Shown here piece after piece: positions 50,389-58,943 of a DNA stretch of 64,000 bases. Each line of letters begins with the position of its first letter. Positions within the stretch are counted from its first letter, which is position 1. Location: positions 1,178,001 to 1,242,000 of the forward strand of contig NZ_CP045740.1 in the NCBI RefSeq assembly GCF_009650765.1, read 5' to 3'. A program made the translations under genes and the position numbers. Under the pieces are notes generated by a model. The model was given only the letters and a program-made list of their open reading frames with translations. It made no database searches and had not been told where the DNA came from. The stretch comes from Streptomyces sp. SUK 48 (GTDB lineage: Bacteria > Actinomycetota > Actinomycetes > Streptomycetales > Streptomycetaceae).

Positions 50389-51291
50389 TCACGCCCCGCA
50401 GGACCGCAGGAACCTTCGTGTCCGCTCCGCGACCGGCAGCGGTTTGTCCGGATCGCACGGGTACATGTCCTGCTCCACGATGGCGAACAGATCCACCCCC
50501 AGCTTCTGCGCCGCCGCCAGCACGGGTCCCAGCTCCGGTACGCCGTGCGGCGGTTCGCGGAAGACGCCCTGGGCCACGGCGGGTCCGAACGGCAGCCCCC
50601 GCGCGACGACCTCGGCCAGCACCGCCGGGTCCACCTGCTTGAGGTGCAGATAGCCGATGCGTTCGCCGTACGTCTCGATCAGCCGCACGCTGTCGCCGCC
50701 GCAGTAGGCGTAGTGACCGGTGTCCAGGCAGAGGCCGACCGAGCCGGAGTCGGTCGCGTCCAGGAAGCGCTCGACATGGGCCTCGGTGTCGATATGGGTG
50801 TCGGCGTGCGGGTGGACGACGATGTCGAGGCCGTACGTCTCCCTCACCCGGCGGCCCAGCCGCTCCATGCCCCGGGCGAGGTGGCCCCACTGCCCGGCGG
50901 TCAGCTCGGCGGGCTCCAGGATCTCGGCGGTCTTGTCGTCGCGCCAGAAGGACGGGATCACCACGAGGTGCCGGGCGCCCATCGCCTGGGTGAGCGCGGC
51001 GACCTGGGAGACATGGGCCCAGGTGTCGTCCCAGACGGCGGGGCCGCGGTGCAGGCCGGTGAAGACCGTGCCCGCGGAGACCCTGAGGCCGCGGCGCGCC
51101 ACCTCCTCGGTGAGCCGGGCGGGGTCGGTGGGGAGGTAGCCGTAGGGGCCGAGTTCGATCCAGGCGTAGCCGGCCTCCGCGACCTCGTCCAGGAAGCGTT
51201 CCCAGGGCACCTGCCGCGGGTCGTCGGGGAACCAGACGCCCCAGGAGTCGGGGGCGGAGCCGACCCGGATGCGGTCGAGGTCGTGCGGCAT
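50389..51291 (-). CDS. IolE-like sugar phosphate isomerase/epimerase (TIM-barrel)
   Basis: A 300-aa xylose-isomerase-like TIM-barrel protein: RVGSAPDSWGVWFPDDP at the N-terminus (the inosose-dehydratase signature), metal residues in VVHPHADTHID, CLDTGHYAYCGGD and YLHLKQVD. It probably dehydrates or isomerises an inosose, complementing the oxidoreductases at 47293 and 48524. Its promoter shares the CATGTCYGGACAAAG element. About 240 bp of relic sequence lie between promoter and start. Confidence 0.85.
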   Translation of the reverse strand: MPHDLDRIRVGSAPDSWGVWFPDDPRQVPWERFLDEVAEAGYAWIELGPYGYLPTDPARLTEEVARRGLRVSAGTVFTGLHRGPAVWDDTWAHVSQVAALTQAMGARHLVVIPSFWRDDKTAEILEPAELTAGQWGHLARGMERLGRRVRETYGLDIVVHPHADTHIDTEAHVERFLDATDSGSVGLCLDTGHYAYCGGDSVRLIETYGERIGYLHLKQVDPAVLAEVVARGLPFGPAVAQGVFREPPHGVPELGPVLAAAQKLGVDLFAIVEQDMYPCDPDKPLPVAERTRRFLRSCGA

Positions 51292-51329
51292 GATCAGGGG
51301 GTCCCTTCGGGGAAGGCGTCGCCGAGACC

Positions 51330-51500
51330 TTCGGGCGACGCATCGAGGTCCACGCCCGCACCTGGGACACCTCGTGCTTGAGCGTGGCGAGTTCGGCGGC
51401 GGCCATACGGCCGGTCGCGGCCGCGATGTACGTCAGCACCACACCGGACTGCTTCACGCCGAGCGCGGGGTGGGCTCGTCCAGGATGAGGACGCGGGCGC
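51330..51500 (-). pseudogene. Sugar-ABC-transporter ATPase relic
   Basis: The minus strand reads RVLILDEPT, then in a shifted frame ALGVKQSGVVLTYIAAA and AAAELATLKHEV. This is the Walker B segment and end of a ribose/inositol-type ABC ATPase with the H-loop part missing. It lies between the 51614-51636 promoter element and the isomerase, so the promoter once drove a transporter gene that was mostly deleted. Confidence 0.6.
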
Positions 51501-51613
51501 CGAAGTGGACGGCACGAGCGAGAAGAGCGATCCATCGTTCTGCACCTCACTGTGCGTGCGACGGGAAGGGCGCTGTTGTGTCGGGACGCGATCCAAGTCC
51601 CCACCGGAGCCAC

Positions 51614-51636
51614 TGTCAATACTTTGTCCAGACATG
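51614..51636 (-). promoter_or_regulatory. Promoter/operator with CATGTCTGGACAAAG
   Basis: On the minus strand CATGTCTGGACAAAG (51636-51622) is followed two bases later by TTGACA (51619-51614), a -35-like hexamer. The near-palindrome matches that at 47221-47235 at 14 of 15 positions. Together they imply one regulator for the two catabolic transcripts. Confidence 0.6.
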
Positions 51637-51891
51637 GCCGTGTCGTCGGCCGCGGGGTTTACGTGTTCGCCATCTCCCGATTATCCGATCTCAAAGCCCG
51701 CTTATATGACTTATAAATTCACTCTCTTTCACCACCCGGTTGCGCCCCGGGGTGGTGAAGAGGGCGCGTATTTCTTACCCCTCATGAGATCCGGCCAGAG
51801 GTGGATCATAATTGGCCGGAGAATTCACCGGCATGGCCGTCGGACCAGCGGAGGGACATACTGACGACGTGCCACTCCGCTCCCGGACCGG
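51637..51891 (+). promoter_or_regulatory. AT-rich region upstream of the P450 operon with two inverted repeats
   Basis: A 255-bp gap with unusually low GC (TTATATGACTTATAAATTC around 51702-51720). Inverted repeats are CACCACCC/GGGTGGTG (51730-51737, 51750-51757) and CCGGCCA/TGGCCGG (51791-51797, 51813-51819). The first resembles a terminator or attenuator hairpin; the second a regulator site just before the P450 gene. No gene is visible here. Confidence 0.5.
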
Positions 51892-53133
51892 ATGGCCGGA
51901 AAGGCCACAACGGTGGATTCGGAAACGCTGCTTTCGTCGATGTTCACGGCCGAGGGGAAGGAAGACCCCTATCCGGCCCTGGCCGAACTGCGCCGTATCG
52001 CCCCCGTCTATTATCACGAGAAGCTCGACACCTACTTCCTGACCCGGTTCGCCGACTGCCAGCAGGTCCTGAGCGACGCGTCCTGCCTCACTCCCGATCT
52101 CACCTGGTGCGAAACGGAATTGCCCCACTGGCGGGAGCATCCGGCCGCCGTCTTCTTCTACTCCTCGCTGCTGCGCGCCAACGGCACCGACCATGTACGG
52201 CTGCGCCGGCTGGTGGCCGACCGGTTCAGCGCCCGCCGGGTCGCCGTCCTCGCGGAGCGCATCGAGACCACCACCGCGGCACTCCTCGACCGGTTCGCCG
52301 ATGCCACCCGCGACGGCGGCGCGGCCGACTTCCAGGAGCTGGTCGGCTACCCGCTGCCGGTGGCCGTCGTGGGCGACCTGATCGGGGTCCCGCACACGGA
52401 CCAGGACCGCTTCCACCACTACGGGCAGGACGCCAGCCGGCTCCTTGAGCCGGTGCGCACCGACGAGGACTGGAAGCGCGCCGACGAGGCCGTGACCGCC
52501 CTGCGCGGGTACTTCGCCCAGCTGGTCGCCCTGCGCCGGCGCAGGCCCGCCGACGACCTGGTCTCCGCGCTGCTCGCCGTGCGCGAGGCCGACGACGGCA
52601 GGCTCGCCGAGAGCGAACTCCTCGACATGCTGCTGCTGGTGTTCGTGGCCGGCTTCGAGACGACCACCAGCCTGCTCGGCCTGACCGTGCACGCCCTGCT
52701 CAGCCACCCCGGCCAGCTGGCCCTGCTGCGCGAGGACCCCGCCCTGGTGCCCAACGGGGTCGAGGAGTCCCTGCGCTGGGACACACCGGTGCGGATGACG
52801 GAGCGCATCGCCACCCGCCCGCTGACCGTGGGCGGCGTCGCGATCCCCCAGGGCGGCAACATCACCACGGTCCTCGCCGCCGCGGGCCGCGACCCCGCCC
52901 GGCATCCGGACCCCGACGCCTTCGACGTGCTGCGGCCCGACATCCGGGTGCTCAGCTTCAGCGCGGGCGCCCACTACTGCCTGGGCGCGGCCCTGGCCCG
53001 CCTCGAAGGCGCCGCCGTCGTACGGCAGTTGCTGACCCGTTTCCCCCGGCTGGCCCACGCCCGGCGCCCGGTGCGCCGGGACAGCATCAGCCTGCGGGCC
53101 TTCACCCGGCTGCCCCTCGTCACCTCGGGCTGA
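51892..53133 (+). CDS. Cytochrome P450
   Basis: A 413-aa soluble bacterial P450 with I-helix AGFETTTS, ExxR EESLRW and heme-binding FSAGAHYCLGAALAR (Cys363). It begins the rightward operon 51892-59987. The ATG at 51892 lacks a clear SD; a GTG at 51913 has AAAGG at a better distance. It probably hydroxylates or desaturates an acyl-derived or carrier-bound substrate of this operon. Confidence 0.9.
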   Translation: MAGKATTVDSETLLSSMFTAEGKEDPYPALAELRRIAPVYYHEKLDTYFLTRFADCQQVLSDASCLTPDLTWCETELPHWREHPAAVFFYSSLLRANGTDHVRLRRLVADRFSARRVAVLAERIETTTAALLDRFADATRDGGAADFQELVGYPLPVAVVGDLIGVPHTDQDRFHHYGQDASRLLEPVRTDEDWKRADEAVTALRGYFAQLVALRRRRPADDLVSALLAVREADDGRLAESELLDMLLLVFVAGFETTTSLLGLTVHALLSHPGQLALLREDPALVPNGVEESLRWDTPVRMTERIATRPLTVGGVAIPQGGNITTVLAAAGRDPARHPDPDAFDVLRPDIRVLSFSAGAHYCLGAALARLEGAAVVRQLLTRFPRLAHARRPVRRDSISLRAFTRLPLVTSG

Positions 53134-53171
53134 GCACCCCGCCCGGGTCCCGGCCCACAGAAGGGACGTCC

Positions 53172-54302
53172 GTGAACTTCCTGCACACCGAACGCGCCGT
53201 GCTCGACCGGCTGCTCCCCGGTCTGGACGCCGCGCTCGCCGCCCATCCGCTGGCCGACCTGGAGCGCGCGCCGAGCCCCGCGATCGAGGCATTCCGCGAG
53301 GCGGGGGGCCCGGGGCTGCTGGTGCCCGCCGAGCACTCCGGCGCCGGGGCCACCGTGCTCCAGGCGGTCCGGGCGCAGCGGGCCGTCGGTGCCCGGTGCC
53401 CGTCCCTCGCGGTCGCCACCACCATGCATCACTTCTCGGTCGCCGGCCTGGTGGAGACCGCCAGGCAGGGCACCGGCATGGAGGGCCTGCTGCTGACCGC
53501 CGTCGCCCGGGAACGGCTGCTGCTGGCCTCCGGGTTCGCGGAGGGCAACACCGGGCAGAACATCCTGCGCCCGGGCATCAGGGCCGAACTCCGCGACGGA
53601 CGGGTGGTGCTGAACGGCAGCAAGAAGCCGTGCAGCCTGTCCCGTTCGATGGACCTGCTCACCGCCTCCGTCGCGCTCACCGGCACGGACGGGGTGACAC
53701 GCCTCGCGGTGGCGATCGTCCCCGCGAAGACCCCGGGGCTCTCGGTGCGGCCGTTCTGGAACAGCCCGGTGCTGGCGGGGGCCGAGAGCGACGAGGTGGT
53801 GCTCACCGAGGTGGAGCTCGATCCGCAGATGGTCGTCGCCACCGAGGTCACGGCCGACGCGGTGCCCGACTCGCTCAATGTCGCGGGCTTCCTCTGGTTC
53901 GAACTCCTGCTGACCGCGGGGTACGTGGGCGTAACCAGCGCCCTGGTCGAACGGGTGCTGGCCAGACCCGGGGGCTTCGGCGGCGATCCGACCCCGTTCC
54001 TGGTCGACATCGAGGCCGCGATGCTCGCCGTGGAGGCCGTGGCGATGGCCATGGAGACCGAGGCGTGGGACGACACACTGCTGGTGCGGGCGCTGCACGC
54101 CCGGTACGCGGCGCAGGACGCCATCGCCCGCACATCGCCCCGCTGCCTGTCCGCCCTCGGCGGGATGGCGTTCATCGGCTCGCCCGACGGCACGTATCTG
54201 GCCTCGGCCGCGGCCGGGCTCGCCTTCCATCCGCCGTCGCGCTCCCGCATGGCCGAGCCGCTGCGGGAGCACCTCGGCGGCGCCCGGCTGCGCATCGGCT
54301 GA
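53172..54302 (+). CDS. Acyl-CoA/acyl-ACP dehydrogenase
   Basis: A 376-aa flavoprotein of the acyl-CoA-dehydrogenase family. It has the N-terminal helical part, FAEGNTGQN in the FAD/substrate-binding middle strand region, and a C-terminal helical bundle. The usual catalytic Glu could not be placed with confidence. It likely introduces a double bond into an acyl chain, possibly while bound to the operon ACP. The GTG start follows AAGGGA. Confidence 0.83.
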   Translation: MNFLHTERAVLDRLLPGLDAALAAHPLADLERAPSPAIEAFREAGGPGLLVPAEHSGAGATVLQAVRAQRAVGARCPSLAVATTMHHFSVAGLVETARQGTGMEGLLLTAVARERLLLASGFAEGNTGQNILRPGIRAELRDGRVVLNGSKKPCSLSRSMDLLTASVALTGTDGVTRLAVAIVPAKTPGLSVRPFWNSPVLAGAESDEVVLTEVELDPQMVVATEVTADAVPDSLNVAGFLWFELLLTAGYVGVTSALVERVLARPGGFGGDPTPFLVDIEAAMLAVEAVAMAMETEAWDDTLLVRALHARYAAQDAIARTSPRCLSALGGMAFIGSPDGTYLASAAAGLAFHPPSRSRMAEPLREHLGGARLRIG

Positions 54303-54357
54303 GCGGCGCGCCGCGCACGGGCTCCGGCCGTCGATCCCACCCGCCGAGGAGGCACCC

Positions 54358-55632
54358 ATGAGGCGAGAGCGCGGCGCGCCGGCGCGCCGGGGCGAACCGT
54401 CGCCCGCGCGGGCGTCCTACCGGATCGAGATCGCGGACACCGTCGACGCCGTGCCGCCTCGGGTCTGGCGGGAGCTGGCCCCGGCGGACGATCCGCTGTG
54501 GTCCCAGGGGGTCTTCGCGGCGATGGAGCGCGGCCGCCTCGGCCCGGAGGGCTACCGCTATCTGCTGCTGCGCCGGGACGGCGAGCTGGTGGCCGTGCTG
54601 CCGCTGTGCCTCTTCCCCGGGCTGCGCCTGGACGACGTGGTGGGCCCGCGCGAACGCCGGCTGCTGCGCCCGCTGCGCGCCGTGTGCCCGGGACTGCTGC
54701 GCGTGCCCATGCTGTTCTGCGGCCATCTGCTGGGCCAGGGCCACATCGCGGCGGCCGGACCGCTGCCGGCGCGGGCCGTACGGCTCCTCGTGTCGGCGGC
54801 CGGGGACGTGGCCGCCTGGTCCGGGCTCGGGACCGTGGTGTTCAAGGACTTCGGCGACTCGGAACTCGCTTTGCTGCGTCCGGAGTTGGAGCGCGCCGGG
54901 TACTTCTTCACCCGCAGCATGCCGGACACCGAACTGCGGCTCGGGTACGACTCGTTCGAGGCGTACGTGCGCGCGCTGCCCGCCAAGCCGCGCCGCAACG
55001 CCCGGAGCAAGCTGCGCAAGTTCGCGGCCTGGCCGGGCGCCCGCGTCGAGATCGTCGAGGACTTCGCGCCCCTGCTGCCCGACGTACTCGCCCTGTACGA
55101 ACAGGTGATGGACCGCGCGGACCAGACGCTGGACCGCCTGGACGCCTCCTTCCTCGCCGCCCTCGCGGACTGCGCCGAGCCGCGGCGGGCACTGGTCGCC
55201 GCGTTCGAGGGCGACCGCCTGGTGGCGTTCCTGCTGTGCCTGTTCCGGGGCACCGGCGCGACCGGGGCGCGGATCGGCCTCGACTACCGGATCGCCCACG
55301 AGGCACGGCTCTACCACGCCGTGCATTACGCGGCGATCCGGCTGGCCATCGAGTCGGGCTGCACCCATATGCGGTTCGCGCAGACCGCGTACACGCCGAA
55401 GGTGGAGCTGGGCTGCGGCCTGGTCGCCCAGTCCTACGCCCTCACCCACCGGCGCCCGCTCCCCCGCGCCCTGTTGCGCGCTCTGCTGCCCCGCGCCCTG
55501 GACACCGCCCTGGCCGAGGCCCTCGGCCCGCACGCCGATCTGCTCCCCCGGCCCGTCGCCGCCCCGCCGCCCGCACCCGCCGCCGCACCCGCCGCCGCGC
55601 CCGAGAAGAGGACCCCGCATGCCCCGAGTTGA
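54358..55632 (+). CDS. FemAB/GNAT-like (peptidogalycan-type) acyltransferase
   Basis: A 424-aa protein with two GNAT-like halves: an N-terminal YRYLLLRRDGELVAVLPLC, and a C-terminal DSFEAYVRALPAKPRRNARS...LVAFLLCLF...RIGLDYR...HYAAIRLAIESG. It resembles the DUF482/FemAB group, which transfers acyl or aminoacyl groups. The tail is Ala/Pro-rich. A GAGGAGG RBS precedes the ATG, and the 3' end overlaps the SRPBCC gene by 14 bases. Substrate unknown. Confidence 0.75.
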   Translation: MRRERGAPARRGEPSPARASYRIEIADTVDAVPPRVWRELAPADDPLWSQGVFAAMERGRLGPEGYRYLLLRRDGELVAVLPLCLFPGLRLDDVVGPRERRLLRPLRAVCPGLLRVPMLFCGHLLGQGHIAAAGPLPARAVRLLVSAAGDVAAWSGLGTVVFKDFGDSELALLRPELERAGYFFTRSMPDTELRLGYDSFEAYVRALPAKPRRNARSKLRKFAAWPGARVEIVEDFAPLLPDVLALYEQVMDRADQTLDRLDASFLAALADCAEPRRALVAAFEGDRLVAFLLCLFRGTGATGARIGLDYRIAHEARLYHAVHYAAIRLAIESGCTHMRFAQTAYTPKVELGCGLVAQSYALTHRRPLPRALLRALLPRALDTALAEALGPHADLLPRPVAAPPPAPAAAPAAAPEKRTPHAPS

Positions 55633-56086
55633 CGTGGAACTGCGCATCGCCGCCCCGCCCGATCTGGCCTGGGCCGCCGTGGCCGACGTCGAGTCCTATC
55701 CGGGCTGCATGGACAACGTGGAATCGGTGACGGTGGTCGAGCGCGGCGACGCCCGGCACCGTACGACGGCCTGGTCGGTGCGTCTGAAGGGCTCCGTCCT
55801 GCGGTGGACCGAGGCGGAGGTGCTCGACGACGGAGCGCGGCGCTTCGACTTCCGGCAAGTCACCGGCGACCTGGGGGACTTCTCCGGCTTCTGGGCCGTG
55901 ACCCCGGCCGGTGCGGCGCACAGCACCGTGTCCCTGCACGTCGACTTCGACATCGGCATCCCGCTGCTGGCCGAGATGCTCAACCCGGTCGCCTCGGACG
56001 CGCTGCGGGACAACGCCGCCCAGATGCTGCGCGCGCTGGAGCGGCGGCTGGGGGCCGCGGACCCGGACACGGGGGTACGGCGGTGA
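55619..56086 (+). CDS. SRPBCC/polyketide-cyclase-like protein
   Basis: A 155-aa START-like fold: VDVELRIAAPPDLAWAAVAD, VESYPGCMDNVESV, SVRLKGSVLRWTEAEVLDD and VDFDIGIPLLAEMLNP with C-terminal helix. Such proteins bind or cyclise hydrophobic intermediates. AGAGGA precedes the ATG. A chain-folding or ring-closing role is possible in this ketosynthase-containing operon. Confidence 0.82.
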   Translation: MPRVDVELRIAAPPDLAWAAVADVESYPGCMDNVESVTVVERGDARHRTTAWSVRLKGSVLRWTEAEVLDDGARRFDFRQVTGDLGDFSGFWAVTPAGAAHSTVSLHVDFDIGIPLLAEMLNPVASDALRDNAAQMLRALERRLGAADPDTGVRR

Positions 56087-57363
56087 CGGGGAGCCCGGCC
56101 GCGGGGCTCGACCAGGATCGCGAACTCCCCGACGCGCAGGGCACGTTCGATCTGATCCGCCGGCATTTCTCGCCCCGGCTCGCCCTGACCGGCAACTTCG
56201 CGGGGCGGGGCGCCGTGGAGGTGGGTGCCGAGGGATGCCGGGTGGCCCTCTCCGACGGCCGCAGCGTGCTCGACTTCGGCTCCTACGCCGTGCCGCTGCT
56301 CGGGCACCGGCATCCGGCGGTCGTGGCGGGCGTGCGGCGGGCGCTGGAGACGCTGCCCACCGCCACCCGCAGCCTGGCCAACCCGGTGACGGCGCGGGCG
56401 GCCGCCACCCTGGTGGGGTACTTCGAAGGCGCCCTGCCGAAGGTGTACTTCGGGCTGAACGGCGCCGACGCGGTGGAGGTGGCGGTCAAGCTGGCGCGGC
56501 TGGCGTCGGGGCGCGACCGGGTCCTCGCGGTGCGCGGCGCGTTCCACGGCAAGTCCACCGGCGCGCTGGCCCTCACCCACAGCCCGCTCTTCCGCACCGG
56601 GCTGCGCGGCAGCGTGGTCGACGTGGTGCACGCGGACCCGGAGGACACCGGCGCCGTCGAAAGGGCCGCCGCTTCGGGCGAGTTGGCGGCCGTCGTCTTC
56701 GAACCGGTGCAGGGCGAGAACGGCGTCGTCCCCCTTCCCCCGGCCGTGCTGCGGCGCTGGTGCGCGGACGGCCGGCGGCACGGCGCGTTCGTCGTCGCCG
56801 ACGAGATCCAGTGCGGGCTGCGGCGCTGCGGCGAGCGGTCCGTCGCGCTCGCGCAGGGGCTGCCCGTGGACGCGGTGCTGGTGGGCAAGCCGCTCGGCGG
56901 GGGTGTCGTACCGCTGTCGGCGGTGGTGTGCTCCGAGGAGCTGTACGCGCCCCTGGAGGCGGACCCGTTCCTGCATTCGGCGACCTTCGGCGGCCACCCG
57001 CTGGCGTGCGCCGCGCTGCCACCGGCCCTGGCGGCCATCGAGCAATTGACAGAGCATGGCGTTGAGTTGGCGGATGCCATGGCCGAGGGGCTGGCCCGGC
57101 TCCGGAGCCGTCATGCCGGTGCGGTGCGCGCGGTGCGCGGCCGCGGGCTGCTGTGGGGGGTCGACTACGCCTCCCCGCATCTGGCGGGCGATGTCGTCCT
57201 CGGTCTGGCCGAGGCCGGTCTGCTGGTCTCGCCCTGTCTGAGTCGCCCCACCACGGTGCGCCTGCTGCCCTCGCTCGCCTGCGGCCTCCCGGAGGTGGCG
57301 GAGGCGATGGCCGCCCTGGACCACGCCACGGCCGAGGCGGAGGCCCGGTGCGCCGAGAGATGA
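56083..57363 (+). CDS. Class III PLP aminotransferase
   Basis: A 426-aa acetylornithine-aminotransferase-like enzyme: FGLNGADAVEVAVKLAR, AFHGKSTGALALT, the cofactor Asp in VVADEIQCGL and Schiff-base Lys in VGKPLGGGVVPL. The GTG start overlaps the SRPBCC stop (GTGA). It likely aminates an aldehyde made by the reductase at 58944, or another carbonyl intermediate. Confidence 0.9.
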   Translation: MTGSPAAGLDQDRELPDAQGTFDLIRRHFSPRLALTGNFAGRGAVEVGAEGCRVALSDGRSVLDFGSYAVPLLGHRHPAVVAGVRRALETLPTATRSLANPVTARAAATLVGYFEGALPKVYFGLNGADAVEVAVKLARLASGRDRVLAVRGAFHGKSTGALALTHSPLFRTGLRGSVVDVVHADPEDTGAVERAAASGELAAVVFEPVQGENGVVPLPPAVLRRWCADGRRHGAFVVADEIQCGLRRCGERSVALAQGLPVDAVLVGKPLGGGVVPLSAVVCSEELYAPLEADPFLHSATFGGHPLACAALPPALAAIEQLTEHGVELADAMAEGLARLRSRHAGAVRAVRGRGLLWGVDYASPHLAGDVVLGLAEAGLLVSPCLSRPTTVRLLPSLACGLPEVAEAMAALDHATAEAEARCAER

Positions 57364-57410
57364 CCCGAAAGCCCGTCCGTGCCGCGCCGCCGAAGGAGAA
57401 CCAAACCCCC

Positions 57411-57671
57411 ATGCCCACCCGGACCCGCGAACAGCTCGACCTCCTGCTGCGTACCGTCGTCTCCGATGTGATCGGCACCGAACCGGAGGAACTCCACGGC
57501 GCCACCCGCCTGGTGGACGACTTCGGGATCGACAGTCTCGAACTCATGGAGATCGGCTCCCGGCTGGAGTCGGCGCTCGGACTGCGCATCCAGGTCAAGG
57601 ACTTGACGGCCGCCGAGACCCTGGGCGAGGCCGTGGACCTGCTGGAGACCCGGCTCGCGGAGCCGCGGTGA
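57411..57671 (+). CDS. Stand-alone acyl carrier protein
   Basis: An 86-aa carrier with DFGIDSLELMEIG (Ser42). AAGGAG lies twelve bases before the ATG at 57411; an earlier ATG at 57360 overlaps the aminotransferase stop and would add 17 residues. It is the acyl holder of the second operon. Confidence 0.88.
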   Translation: MPTRTREQLDLLLRTVVSDVIGTEPEELHGATRLVDDFGIDSLELMEIGSRLESALGLRIQVKDLTAAETLGEAVDLLETRLAEPR

Positions 57672-58915
57672 ACGCCCGGGACGCGCGCGGCCGGTTCCGG
57701 GTGGCCGTCACCGGCATCGGCGTCAAGTCACCCGCCGGCAATACGCCGGAGGAGGCGTACCAGACGTTCCTGGCGGCCAAGTCCACGGCGGCGACGGTCG
57801 ACCGGCTGGTGGCCGAGGCGGTGCCCGTGCGCTTCGCCTGCCTGGTGCCGCCGTTCGAGACCGAGGCGTACCTGACCCGCCGCGAGGCCCGGCAGATCGA
57901 CCGGGTGACCATGCTGGCGCTGTGCGCTGCGGCCGACGCGGTGGCCGACGCCCGGCTGCCCGGGGAGCTGGCCCCGGAGCGTACGGGGGTGCAGCTCGGC
58001 ACCGGTATCGGCGGCCTGCCCAGCATGGAGGCGACCGCGCTCGACCACGGCGGCTTCCCGATGGGCATGCCGGTGCACACCGTGCCCCGGACCATGACCA
58101 ACTCCCCGGCGTGCCGGATCGCCATGCGGTTCGGGTTCCGCGGCTCGTGCACCACGTACGCCACCGCGTGCGCCAGCGGCACCACCGCGCTCGGCGAGGC
58201 GGCCCGCAAGATCCGGCACGGAGAGCTGGACGTGGCGCTCGCGGGCGGCGCCGACGCACCGGTCACGACCGTCATCATGAGCGGCTTCGCCCGGATGCGG
58301 GCGGTCTCCGCGCGCAACGAGGAGCCGTGGCTGGCCAGTCGGCCCTTCGCCGCGGACCGCGACGGGTTCGTGGTCGGCGAGGGCGCGGCGCTGCTGGTGC
58401 TGGAGCGCTGGGACCTCGCGGTGGCGCGCGGGGCGCGCATCCACGGGGAGATCACGGGCTACGCGGACAACTGCGACGCCTTCCACATCGTGGCCCCGCA
58501 CCAGGACGGGTCGGTGGCCGCGGCCTGTATGCGCTCGGCGCTCGCCGACGCGGGGCTGTCCCCGCCGGAGATCGGCCATGTCAACGCGCACGGCACCTCC
58601 ACGGTGCTCAACGACCGTGCCGAGGCGGCCGCGATCGACCGCTGCTTCGCCGGGCAGTCCCCGCCGGTCACCGCGCTCAAGGGCGTCACCGGCCATCTCA
58701 TCGGCGGTTCCGGGGCGTTGGAGGCGGCGCTGGCGCTGCGCTGCGCCTCGGCGGGCCTGGTCCCGGCGATCGCCAACACCCGTACCAGCCCCGAGGCCGG
58801 CCTCGTGGACCTGGTCACCGGCGCGCCCCGGACGGTGCGTCCGGCCCCCGTGCTGTCCAACTCCTTCGGCTTCGGCGGCCAGAACGCCTGCCTCGTGCTC
58901 TCCCCCGCCCCCTGA
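57668..58915 (+). CDS. FabF-type beta-ketoacyl synthase
   Basis: A 415-aa ketosynthase with Cys168 in ATACASGTTALG, His308 in NAHGTSTVLND, Lys338 and His343 in LKGVTGHLIGGSGA. The GTG start overlaps the ACP stop (GTGA). No chain-length factor or acyltransferase is present. It presumably performs one condensation on the ACP-bound chain. Confidence 0.9.
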   Translation: MNARDARGRFRVAVTGIGVKSPAGNTPEEAYQTFLAAKSTAATVDRLVAEAVPVRFACLVPPFETEAYLTRREARQIDRVTMLALCAAADAVADARLPGELAPERTGVQLGTGIGGLPSMEATALDHGGFPMGMPVHTVPRTMTNSPACRIAMRFGFRGSCTTYATACASGTTALGEAARKIRHGELDVALAGGADAPVTTVIMSGFARMRAVSARNEEPWLASRPFAADRDGFVVGEGAALLVLERWDLAVARGARIHGEITGYADNCDAFHIVAPHQDGSVAAACMRSALADAGLSPPEIGHVNAHGTSTVLNDRAEAAAIDRCFAGQSPPVTALKGVTGHLIGGSGALEAALALRCASAGLVPAIANTRTSPEAGLVDLVTGAPRTVRPAPVLSNSFGFGGQNACLVLSPAP

Positions 58916-58943
58916 CCCCTCGCGCCCGCTCGGAGACGGAACC

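Noticed and set aside
53396..54361. Plus-strand alternative frame over the acyl-CoA dehydrogenase
   Set aside because: Arg/Gly/His-rich shadow; the GTG-started frame has the conserved flavoprotein layout.
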